From Turbatrix aceti (taxonomy: Eukaryota > Nematoda > Chromadorea > Rhabditida > Panagrolaimidae), in contig OZ017768.1 in the NCBI GenBank assembly GCA_963969345.1, positions 744,001 through 808,000 of the forward strand: a stretch of 64,000 bases of DNA, given 5' to 3'. Below, piece by piece: positions 23,686 through 35,238 of this stretch (positions are counted from its first letter, which is position 1; each line of letters begins with the position of its first letter). The notes beneath the pieces are model-generated. The model was not told the origin of the DNA and ran no database searches. It saw only the letters and a list, made by a program, of their open reading frames with translations. Position numbers and translations under genes: made by a program.

Positions 23686-25520
23686 TGATTTAACTTCCAG
23701 CTTTAAGGATTGATTCGCTTTTCAAGGATTATACCGGAGAGGACAGGTGTGTACCACTCCTGAGAGATGATGACTGACTTGGACTGGCTGCAGCTGCGGC
23801 AGACTACCGATTTGGCAGGGGGCACAGGGCAGGCAGGGCGGTCGCTGATGACAGTCGCTCTTTTTTATCCACTACTGGTTTTTTTGTGTCGGTGCGGTCG
23901 GTGAGTGATGCTGTATAACCAACGCACAGGCGGTCCAGTTCGGTCGAGGCATGGCATGTTCAACACGCTATGCCTGTGCCATGTGTGCGCAACACGGCAT
24001 TCTGAGAATGCCTTGCATGGACGCTACGAGGAAGGCATGAGGGAGGGAGGGAGGGTTGAAAAATACGAAATACACTCACCCGGCTGGCTGCCTGTGTGTA
24101 TTTAGGGGAAAAGCTCGACCCTTTCTCGGAACGTGCCGTGCCGCAGCCCGTAGTAATAGCGGTGGTGGTCTGTCAAGAGAGAGCGCCGCTGTCTGCCTTG
24201 CCTGGCTTGCTTCCATCCTTTGTCAACGGTCCAGACGAGCTGGCTAGGGCTGCAACGGTCACTAGACACAATAAACATAAAAAATGCCATGCGTCTTTTT
24301 TTCTCCATCTCCTTTATTTTTGTTTCCAGTAGCTCATAAAAAAATTAATTTGAGGCGTTGAAATTAGTAAAAAACTGCATCGCATTTTTTTGTGAATTTT
24401 GGACAGGCGGAATTCAAAAATGAACAAACACTGGCCAAAATAATTTTTTTCACAAATAACGGTAAAGCATGCTTGACTTGGTTTTTATAAATAATTTGTT
24501 TCCTGAGAAATTTTTTTGAAAAGAATTCTGTGCTTGGAAAAAAGTGATTATTGGTGTTTTTCTTTTTTTTGGACATTGGCACCATAACTAATGAAATTTT
24601 TGGAAACAAGAAAAAATATTCTTTGTTTGACTGCATTGAATGCTTGATGTTTGCTTTGCTAAAAAAATGTCAAATATTTAGAAATTACCGATTTCCCGAA
24701 TCGAAAATTGGAATTGATTAGAACCGTAACTGGAATTAATTTTTTTCACATACCGAAATTAAAATCGATTTGGATTCAGTCGGCTTCGCTTTGATTCAGG
24801 ATCCATTTGTATACTCTATTTTTTTAAATAAATTGTGTTTATTCCTTTTTAACCTTTGCAGAGCCGTTTATACGTTTTCTCATTATTTCACATGCTTACC
24901 CGGAATTCTGCCCTTTTTTAAAATAAGCTTGGACCAAAGAATGGAAGTCAGCAGCGCTCTATTACCTTCCTTCCTTCCCTCGCCACAATTAGATAATTTA
25001 TCAGGAAGCTAAGTTAGCGCGGTGTCAGCTGACTCAGTCCCAAAGACCCCCGGGTTACGGTGGGTATTAGCGCTTACTCAGTAGCTGGCCGGCTTTCGAC
25101 GAAAGACTGAAAGCCTTTGGTTTTTGGAATTACGAGGAGGGACAGTTGGTGGAAAGGCATATACTGCGTTGTACGTGAACGTCAAAGAGAACGACAGCGT
25201 GCCAGATGCGTTAATGTAAGCGCGGAAGTCAAAAAAATTTTGTCGCATGGTTTAATTGATGAATTTCTGAGCAGACAATTGTTGCATCCGGATGACAACC
25301 AAAGATGTACTAAATATTTACGCATGATACAGATTTTGGCATTTTTGGCATTGAATATGGTACTTTTTGACACAAAATAATGATTTGAAACAAAGTCACG
25401 TTTTCCTGAAAAAAATGCCGCTTCGATGGCCAGAGGATACATGGAAACCACCAGGAAGGCCTATTCAAAAGGCCATCATTGCACCCCACAGCTTTATTGA
25501 GTACAAGGAACGGCTGCTTT
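23686..25520. other. Intergenic, no gene seen
   Basis: Between the DZIP1-like start and the LINE. No frame with convincing splice sites was found. A region of higher GC near 23750-24250 probably contains the DZIP1-like promoter. A C10 run lies 5' of it inside intron 1, near 23150. Confidence 0.4.
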
Positions 25521-25532
25521 CTGGACAATGTT

Positions 25533-26175
25533 TATTTATTTATTTATTTCACCATTACTCAGTGGTTAGTTATCATTAGACCAGATGTTAGGAGGCACAA
25601 ATGATGTCCACGTAGGTGTAAATGTCTCGATTCGTTTTGGGCGCGATTTCTTCTTCCCATCGTTGCTGTGGTCTGGTTTTCGTCTTGTTGAACACCGAGT
25701 TGAGCGAATCGACCCAGCGTAAAGTGGAGGGAGAGCTCGAAATCGTCCTCGATGTCCTTGAGGAGAAGTCCGGAGGAGATAGGTCGCTGATCCCGCCATT
25801 TCTGTACCATCCACTGCGTCTTCTTGACGTTGACTTCCAGTCCGACGTCCTTGCAGATGATGGCCATATCCGACAGCATTTCCTGAAGTTCTTCGCCAGT
25901 GTGGGAGAAAAGAACGACGTCGTCAGCGTTTTGCGAATGGCCTCTTCAAAATCCGTCAGCAGTGAGCGTGCGTTGATGGTAGCGACGCTGAGCCGGAATC
26001 TGGACATTTTTTTTAGCCTACGTTTGACAGGGTGGCCAGCCCGGGTGTCAAACGGCGCTTTCAATTCTCACACTTGCGCTGCTTCCCGAATGCGATCGCG
26101 AGCGCAAGCTGCTGTCGCGGACAGGAGAGGCGGAATAAAACCGACCGTCCGCTAGGCGTGCAAGAATGAAGACTC
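25533..26175 (-). mobile_element. Internally deleted non-LTR retrotransposon (LINE) with both ends
   Basis: Flanked by the 12-bp direct repeat ctggacaatgtt (25521-25532 and 26176-26187). On the minus strand the 5' part reads into MSRFRLSVATINARSLLTD, typical of the start of an AP-endonuclease domain. It then joins directly, in another frame, to NADDVVLFSHTGEELQEML, which holds the reverse-transcriptase catalytic Asp-Asp, and runs to the C-terminal end (QRWEEEIAPKTNRDIYTYVD). The tail is a TAAA repeat. Most of the endonuclease and RT is missing, so the copy cannot move by itself, but it keeps 5' and 3' ends and a target-site duplication. Its size suggests that it moved as a deleted copy or was deleted after insertion. 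The repeated 3' TAAA units resemble RTE/CR1-like elements; the clade is not resolved. Confidence 0.85.
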
Positions 26176-26187
26176 CTGGACAATGTT

Positions 26188-26393
26188 ATTGCCTTGTTTT
26201 ATGAGATCTACGAACTGTAAAAAAGTTTGAAGAGCACCGAGAAACAAACGAATGTTTTGCACGTTCTGTGTCACACAACCAATTGAGTCGAGTCAAACTA
26301 CGGGAATCGAATCGAGAATCTTGACTTGTTTGACAACCAAAGACAGCAAAATAGGATTGTTCATATAAATATTTATGCACAAACAACAGCTTT
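26188..26393. other. Spacer between LINE and foldback element
   Basis: About 200 bp with no feature recognised. Confidence 0.5.
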
Positions 26394-28093
26394 GATATAA
26401 GACGAGGACAATAAAAATTTTTTTTGTCATGCTATTTTTTTGCCTTTTTTTTAGAATTTACTTCTTGAAGAAGTAAACTGACTGCAAAAACCAAATTTCT
26501 TCAAGTAGGAAATAAAACACCCCGTGTTTTTTCATTTTTCATAATTTTTACAAAATGACGTCTCAACAGTTGTCTTGGACGCAAAAAGATGCACAATCGC
26601 AGTTTTTGATATCAGTCGATTTTGCAGATGTAAACTTAGTGATTTTGCAATAAAATGGAACAACGTTTTTGAATTGGAAGTGAGTGTAGTGATTTTTATG
26701 AATGTGTTGCCATGCTGAGTGTCTCTCGTTTTTTTTACAATTTATTTCTATATCAGACGTATTTTTCACAAAAACAAAACAAAGATGTGCACGCAAGAGA
26801 GAGGGACAAGCTACTCCCGACGTCGCGAGTAGCTGCTGCGCGCATAAAAGAGAGAGAGGGACACGCTACTCACGATGTCGCGAGTAGCTGCTGCGCGCAT
26901 AAAAGAGAGAAAAGAGAGAGCGCGCAGATCGGTGGTTCTTCGTTGATAGATTCTGATGGATTCTGGTCGTCGCTGTGCCGCGATGAATTTTCTGTTGGCA
27001 TTTCATAGACACTGCAAAAGCATCTTCGTAAAACCACAACTTAGAAATGGTGCGCTCAAAACAATTCTTACCGTGAGTGATAACGGGTCGCCTGTGCAAG
27101 CATCAGCTGGTATCACTGCTGGTGGCACTGGCCGTGGAAATCATTGAGGCGATGAGAACAGAGAAACAGCAACGGAAATCGATGCAACAACGTTGACAAT
27201 CGATTGAGGAACGATCGCGTTCCGTTTTTTGAACGTCAGAACAACACGTTCAAACAGCGCGTGCGCACATTTTCTTGTACAGATCGCGAACGTTCCTCAC
27301 TTGCTATTTGTGAACAATCGATTGTCAACGTTGTTGCATCGATTTCCGTTGCTGTTTCTCTGTTCTCATCGCCTCAATGATTTCCACGGCCAGTGCCACC
27401 AGCAGTGATACCAGCTGATGCTTGCACAGGTGACCCGTTATCACTCACGGTAAGAATTGTTTTGAGCGCACCATTTCTAAGTTGTGGTTTTACGAAGATG
27501 CTTTTGCAGTGTCTATGAAATGCCAACGGAAAATTCATCGCGGCACAGCGACGACCAGAATCCATCAGAATCTATCAACGAAGAACCACCGATCTGCGCG
27601 CTCTCTCTCTTTTCTCTCTTTTATGCGCGCAGCAGCTACTCGCGACATCGTGAGTAGCGTGTCCCTCTCTCTCTTTTATGCGCGCAGCAGCTACTCGCGA
27701 CGTCGGGAGTAGCTTGTCCCTCTCTCTCCTGCGTGCACATTTTTGTTTTGTTTTCGATTTGTAGATAATAAATACGAAAATCTTTATTCGCCAACATGTG
27801 CAACAAGAAATGACATAAATTATGAATAGTGCTTCTGTTCAACTCAAAGTAGAAGTAAACTACTCGATTTCGACAAAAATGAAAAAAAATGGTTCTGAAC
27901 GTGAATTTCAACTTGGCGTTTTCAGAGAATCCAACAAATCGTAATTTTAGCTCCTTTTGTTTTAGCTCAGACGCTTTCTACAATAAAAACGTAAAAACAT
28001 GAAAATGATGATGTCACAAATTTGCTTTCAAAAAATGGGGAAAAATAAGCATGACAAAAAAAATTATTATTGTCCTCGTCTTATATACACCAT
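26394..28093. mobile_element. Large foldback element with 430-bp inverted arms
   Basis: Two nearly identical inverted arms, about 26770-27206 and 27315-27754, enclose a 108-bp loop. Each arm contains GA-rich runs and two copies of a unit with the near-palindromes ctactcccgacgtcgcgag and ctactcacgatgtcgcgag plus gcgcgcataaaa. A second, outer pair of short inverted repeats of about 45 bp (ataagacgaggacaataa at about 26396, and its reverse complement ending at about 28093) is centred on nearly the same point. The sequence between outer and inner arms is not alignable by eye. TATA or TA borders both outer ends, so a TA-type target duplication is possible. The frame beginning MDSGRRCAAMNF occurs once in each arm because of the symmetry; I do not consider it a gene. 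No transposase is visible. Confidence 0.75.
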
Positions 28094-28301
28094 GATACAG
28101 GATTTGAAACAATTCACAGAATAATACATCCTAGCTATCTGTCGAAAGCAACAAAATTTGGTCACCCATAGAAAAATCATGAATTACAAGAAAATATTTG
28201 TGTTGTGCGGCTGTGATCCATGCGTAGTGAAAATTCGACCGGGGGGATTTCGAAGGGTTTGTTTTGTATCTGTAATATCATTAGACCTTTCTTAAGTTAA
28301 G
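28094..28301. other. Spacer between foldback element and LTR element
   Basis: About 200 bp with no feature recognised; its last bases form the target duplication of the LTR element. Confidence 0.5.
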
Positions 28302-28306
28302 AAAAC

Positions 28307-28700
28307 TGTTGTATCCGCGGCGTAAGGCAAAAGAGGAAGACAAAGAAGTGTTGCAACCCGCGCTCCAACCTTTGGCGCGAGGGGCCAGCCGCGCGAGCTA
28401 GCAAGTCGTTAGACAAATGACTTGCGCCCGCGGACGCGATCAACACCTTGTTCCCTCTCTTTGTCTATCTCCCTGCCACAGTATCCGGAAGCAAACAACG
28501 CCCCATTAGCATCTTTATATAAGAGCCTAAGACACGGGGTTTCACGAACCACTGTCTAGGGCCAAGTCCCCCGGTTGCTTGTTGTAATTTGTGTGATTTT
28601 GCTGAATAAATTTGATTGTTGTATTGTGATATTGTGATTGTTGGTATTGTTGTTAGAGGAGTTAAGTAGGGAGCCTTAGAGAGGAACCGGGTACACATTA
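28307..28700 (+). repeat. Left LTR
   Basis: 394 bp, same length as the right LTR. It contains tatataagag at about 28518 as a likely TATA box and gaataaa near 28603 as a likely polyadenylation signal. Confidence 0.95.
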
Positions 28701-28813
28701 CTGGTGCCACTCCCGCTCTAAAGGCACCCCCTGCCTCCTCCCCATTTTTCCGGAAAAATTGCCCCTGCCCTATTGTCTATTGTGTGATATTTTATTTTGT
28801 GTAACGTCTTTTG

Positions 28814-30061
28814 ATGACAAACTCTCGGCATACGTACTCGAAAATGCCATCCCTATTCGAAAACTGCCACACCGTCGAACAGCTAGTCAAAACGCTGATG
28901 GTATTCGAAAAGAGCACGTTGTTATCGATAAATAATTTGGAAACCGCGATCAAGGAAGTAAAGGAGGACATTCAGACCCTCAAGGATCGACAAGCAGATG
29001 ATATTGAAGAGAAGGTGAACATTGCGCTCACAGAGAAGATTGGTGATACTGTGCACGGCGACACAGACAAGTACGATGAATTGAAGAAGCTTCTTGGAAC
29101 GGCTTTTACGAAGCAAACGACGGATCACGAGAAAACTACGATACGATTGACGGCATTGACCGAACTAACTACGAAGGCGTGCAACGCTACGAAACAGCTT
29201 GATGAGCTGCGTGACGAAATCCGTAAACTGGAGACGAAAATTAACGAACTAAATCTAGACTCAAAACCGAAACCCCTTACGCTAATTCGCCGGGATAAAT
29301 TTTGTGCTCCGATGAAATCCCAGGCCATGCTTGATCCCACTGCTCAGGCAATCGAGCAACTACGAGCACTGTCTATGCAAAGCCAAGCTCCCCAGTCGAG
29401 CTCAACGGAGTACCACACTACGAACGTCATGTTTGGGACAACGAATTCGATGTCATACTTTGACACTTGTCACCTGGGGGGTGATATTGACGAACCCTTC
29501 GACGACATTGCCGACGACCCTCCAAAGCACGCTGCTATGCTGATGATAGCCACGAATTCAATGACGGAAGTATGTCCAATGTTCAATGGTATGCCAACAC
29601 AAACATTCTCCGACTGGCTCCGCAAATTTGAACTCACAGTTGCCAGATTTCCCTTCAAGATGCGTGACGAACAACGGCTTGCCTACCTTGTTTCCAAAAT
29701 GGAAGGTGTTGCCCTATTGGCCTACAATGCTTTGGATCCTGCAGTCAGTGAAAACTACAACGCCACCTTGAATGCTTTGAAGCACCGCTTTCCGAGCCGT
29801 GCTGCCGAACATGTTGCTGCAAGCTCTTTTGACCAATACAATCAGGTGAAAGACGAGGAACTGCCATTCCAAATTGGCGACGAAGTCTGGCGTCGTGACC
29901 CGCTCAGGAACGTCTGGATTGCCGGTCACGTTACTGGCAACGACGGAAGCTTCATCTTCCATATTAAGGACGATGACAGCGACAAGACACACCGAGCCCA
30001 CCGCGACGACATGAAGGCCCGCAAGCGACACGCATACGCTCGCACCACGTCGATGCCCTGA
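28814..30061 (+). CDS. Gag protein fused to an integrase C-terminal tail
   Basis: This 415-residue frame is the only long frame of the LTR element. The first part (residues about 20-150) is a predicted coiled coil rich in Lys/Glu/Leu (NNLETAIKEVKEDIQTL; LDELRDEIRKLETKINEL). Residues about 250-340, from TEVCPMFNGMPTQTFSDWLR through YNATLNALKHRFPS, look like a retrotransposon gag domain. From about residue 348 the text changes abruptly to FQIGDEVWRRDPLRNVWIAG, with GSFIFHI after it, typical of the last domain of a retroviral-type integrase, followed by a basic tail. The join is in frame, so one deletion removed the pol core. No zinc knuckle is seen. It could provide capsid-like function only. 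Confidence 0.85.
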   Translation: MTNSRHTYSKMPSLFENCHTVEQLVKTLMVFEKSTLLSINNLETAIKEVKEDIQTLKDRQADDIEEKVNIALTEKIGDTVHGDTDKYDELKKLLGTAFTKQTTDHEKTTIRLTALTELTTKACNATKQLDELRDEIRKLETKINELNLDSKPKPLTLIRRDKFCAPMKSQAMLDPTAQAIEQLRALSMQSQAPQSSSTEYHTTNVMFGTTNSMSYFDTCHLGGDIDEPFDDIADDPPKHAAMLMIATNSMTEVCPMFNGMPTQTFSDWLRKFELTVARFPFKMRDEQRLAYLVSKMEGVALLAYNALDPAVSENYNATLNALKHRFPSRAAEHVAASSFDQYNQVKDEELPFQIGDEVWRRDPLRNVWIAGHVTGNDGSFIFHIKDDDSDKTHRAHRDDMKARKRHAYARTTSMP

Positions 30062-30300
30062 TACTCCGGCGACGACACCTCACCGCTCCCCACAACACCA
30101 GGGTCGAGCTTCAACCTCCGCGTTGAGTTTTGTTGTTTCCCTTTTTTTCTCTCCAAAACGAGCACCGCGTAATTCAAGTAGTTGCCCCTTTTTCCCAACT
30201 AGTTGCCACTGCAATCCGGATACCATTTCAAACCTTTTGTACCTACCACACGCCGCTTGAGGCCGAATTGGCTTCAAACTTCTCCCGAAAGGGGGAGGGG

Positions 30301-30694
30301 TGTTGTATCCGCGGCGTAAGGCAAAAGAGGAAGACAAAGAAGTGTTGCAACCCGCGCTCCAACCTTTGGCGCGAGGGGCCAGCCGCGCGAGCTAGCAAGT
30401 CGTTAGACAAATGACTTGCGCCCGCAGACGCGATCAACACCTTGTTCCCTCTCTTTGTCTATCTCCCTGCCACAGTATCCGGAAGCAAACAACGCCCCAT
30501 TAGCATCTTTATATAAGAGCCTAAGACACGGGGTTTCACGAACCACTGTCTAGGGCCAAGTCCCCCGGTTGCTTGTTGTAATTTGTGTGATTTTGCTGAA
30601 TAAATTTGATTGTTGTATTGTGATATTGTGATTGTTGGTATTGTTGTTAGAGGAGTTAAGTAGGGAGCCTTAGAGAGGAACCGGGTACACATTA
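30301..30694 (+). repeat. Right LTR
   Basis: 394 bp, essentially identical to the left LTR; bounded on the left by the polypurine tract and on the right by the aaaac target duplication. Confidence 0.95.
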
Positions 30695-30699
30695 AAAAC

Positions 30700-31729
30700 A
30701 AACAAAATGCTTTACGGGGGTTTTAAAGTACGGTGCATACAATGGAATTCTCAGATTTTTCAACAAAAATTTTTGCAATCATTTTTTATAGATTTTTGGA
30801 GTCACAAAATCGACTGCCGCTCATTTGTACATATCGCTTTCCGCAGAAAACAACACTTATCTTGTTTTTTTTTGTGGGAACGCAATTCTAGTTAAAAAAA
30901 AGCGCCGTCAAGATAAGATAGGTGCCGTATCCACGGACAGCGATATAAATGATTTTTTAACACCGGTAACCGATTTTGTTACCCCCAAAATCTATAAAAT
31001 AATATTGCAGTTGTTTTTTGGAAATCCCATTATAGCGCTGCCGGAGAAATAATCGAATGCGACAGCACTCCATTTGCGGTACCGCTCGATTATCCTAACG
31101 ATCATGGATTGTCTTTGAGGTAGTATCGAAACGTACCGTGCACTGCTGCGAACATTTTTTCATGATAATCTTTACATTATTGCTAAGATAACTTCATATA
31201 AAATTGTTTTTTTAACACCCTGACGGTTCCGATATACATTTTCTCATGTTCATGATTTGTGGGATTTTTATTGTCATTTAGACGATAAATAGCGGACCAC
31301 CACCGCGGTGGTACAGTGGCCACCGTATTTGCACGACTCTTACCATTGTCGCGTGTTCACGACGCGCTTGAAAAGAGAGTCAATGACACTTTTCGCTTAG
31401 ATACTCATGGTACCTACCAGCCGGGGCAAAACACTTGCATTTGACAATCGTGTAATAAACTAAACATTTTTTAGTTGCGCTTCGTGTCAAGTGGTTTATT
31501 GGTCCTAAGTGGTGCATGATTTTGTAAGGATAGTCGTGAAGTAAGTAGTTAATAAACATGCGATACCAATGAATGCCCTATTGTTGTTGGTACCGTTATT
31601 CCAGCGGTAAGCGCAAACAATAAACAAATAACAAAAAAGTTTTTCGGGACACAAAATTGGAAAAAATACATATTTAATAAGGTTTATGTATGTCAGTATT
31701 TCAGATTCACACATCTTGGTTAGTTGATC
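30700..31729. other. Intergenic with a possible tRNA-derived fragment
   Basis: No protein gene seen. At about 31290-31360 a perfect palindrome accaccgcggtggt overlaps a sequence resembling a tRNA A box (tggtacagtgg), followed about 35 bp later by a poor B-box-like gttcacgacg. This might be the remains of a tRNA-derived SINE. It does not fold as a tRNA. Confidence 0.3.
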
Positions 31730-32048
31730 TTACGTAGGGACATTTGGTGACTAAACATCAATCTGCTTGGTTTGTCGACGGATGAACATAAATCAGAACA
31801 CAATTTTGGCGCATCAACGCCATTCTGATTCATCGGCACAGATGATGGCCTCGACATAACGTCGAGTTGCCAGACCCTAGCCTGGGATGCGGACAGCGCT
31901 GCCGGGAGAGGTGCATCCCACCTGGCAGCTGTCCCATCAGACCAAAAGGCGGGGGAAAACGGAAGAGGAACGGCCGCGGTAGTTATGGCATGCCCGGCAT
32001 TGCCGGAGGCGTAGCACCTGGCGACGAGAATCTGCTGATCGGGAACAT
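31730..32048 (-). pseudogene. Inverted pseudogene copy of PRDM14-like first exon
   Basis: Read on the minus strand from the ATG at 32048, this matches the exon at 33332-33600 closely (MFPISRFSSPGATPPAMPGMP...), but a TAA follows immediately (atgccataactacc) and later indels shift the frame. The match includes the few bases before the ATG and the acceptor-like ttag. Similarity fades near 31745. It cannot encode the N-terminus of the zinc-finger protein. It lies in inverted orientation about 1.3 kb upstream of the intact gene. Confidence 0.8.
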
Positions 32049-32062
32049 GCCCTAACCAAAAC

Positions 32063-33331
32063 GAAGCTTCTTTCAGGAGAAGAATACGGTATTGCAATAT
32101 ATTTTTTATACGATTTGCTTTTTTATTATTTCTATTTTGCTTACCAGTGTTCAAAACGCTTCAAATAATGAACAAAATCTCTTCTTTATTTTTAAAATCA
32201 TCCCTTTCCCTGCATCTACCGTATGTATCCCAACATATTTATTTATCCGGTCGGAGTCGACACTAAGTCAATTACACTGTAATCAAAACAATGGACAGGG
32301 ACAGACCGGCTGGCTGGATGAAGCGAAATGATCTTGGCCCTGGCAGTGCCGTATTGAAGCGTAATTTCAAATTATTATCCACATTTACACACTGACTACC
32401 AAACCAGGGATGGCATAAGAGACAGAGAGATAATGCCTTTAACGCGTCTCTGGATGGATCTCAGAAAAAAAATAGAGGGGAGTAATTACGTTCTCGGCAT
32501 CGACGCGCTTACCACTTCGGTGTAAGTGGTGGCTGACGGCTGGTGCCTACTGTTGTTGTGTAATTATGTTTATGCAAGGCGTGTAGCAAATCCAGGATCA
32601 AATTTTTTCATCATTCGCTTTTTTGTTGGATGCTCAGTTACAACCAGGAGAAAAAAATATGGCATCAATGACAAAAAATTCACTAGACAGCTGGCTTGGA
32701 ATACGAATTAGCCGGTGAGCAGTAATGTCGAGGAGCATGATAATGTCTGGATGAGAGGTGATGATGATGCAACATCTAATAGCGCCAAGCTGCAACTATA
32801 CCGACAGGGGTAAGTGGACCAGAGCGGCATACATGCTTGTCCGGTGCCCATCCATCCACTTTGTTCTTTCCTTTTTCCCGCGCGGTATGTATGGTCGTCG
32901 ATGGATGCGGTTATGCGTCAAGTCAGTTCATATCCATCCAACTCATCTCGTCGATTACATCCGGTCTCGCGGAATGCATAAGTGGCCAGACCGGGCCACG
33001 ACATGCGCCTAACAAAATCGCGCCAACTGTATGCAGAACAAACCACTTGAATTCCTGTATTCGGCTTCCGCAATCTCTTCGAGAGCACACATTGTGCACG
33101 GTGGCTTGAGAAAAAGGAGGGAGAGGCGCGGTCTAGAGCTCTGTTATTGGTCTCTCTTCAACCACACAACCCTTTGAGCTACCGTCTAACAACAGAGAGT
33201 CGTCTCTCACTTTGAAGGCCTCTATGGGCGGTGCCTAGGGTTCGAGACACACCCGCACGACTATACGGTACGGTATCTACCCCCGAAGGCAGCTCTTCCA
33301 GTCATTTTCACTACTTGGCCCTGGTTAAGGC
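32063..33331. other. Intergenic upstream of the PRDM14-like gene
   Basis: No gene recognised. GC content is higher near 32700-33310, which may hold the promoter or an upstream exon. A B-box-like ggttcgagac at about 33239 has no matching A box at the right distance. Confidence 0.4.

Positions 33332-35238
<1,907 letters not shown>

Larger units (their letters stand above)
28307..30694 (+). mobile_element. Young, internally deleted LTR retrotransposon
   Basis: Two 394-bp direct LTRs (28307-28700 and 30301-30694) enclose a 1.6-kb interior. I see one difference between them (g/a in gcccgcggacg versus gcccgcagacg), so insertion is recent. A 5-bp target duplication aaaac flanks the element (28302-28306 and 30695-30699). 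A primer binding site beginning tggtgccactcccgctc follows the left LTR (28702-28718), and a polypurine tract, aaagggggagggg, directly precedes the right LTR (30288-30300). The interior has one frame that joins gag to an integrase tail. Protease, reverse transcriptase, RNase H and most of integrase are missing, so mobility would depend on enzymes from another copy. LTRs start TGTTG and end ATTA rather than the usual CA. Confidence 0.95.

Noticed and set aside
26956..27565. Pair of 63-codon frames (MDSGRRCAAMNF...)
   Set aside because: They are the same sequence in the two arms of a foldback element; no other evidence for a gene.
33200..33260. tRNA gene suggested by ggttcgagac
   Set aside because: No A box at the right distance on the same strand and no cloverleaf.
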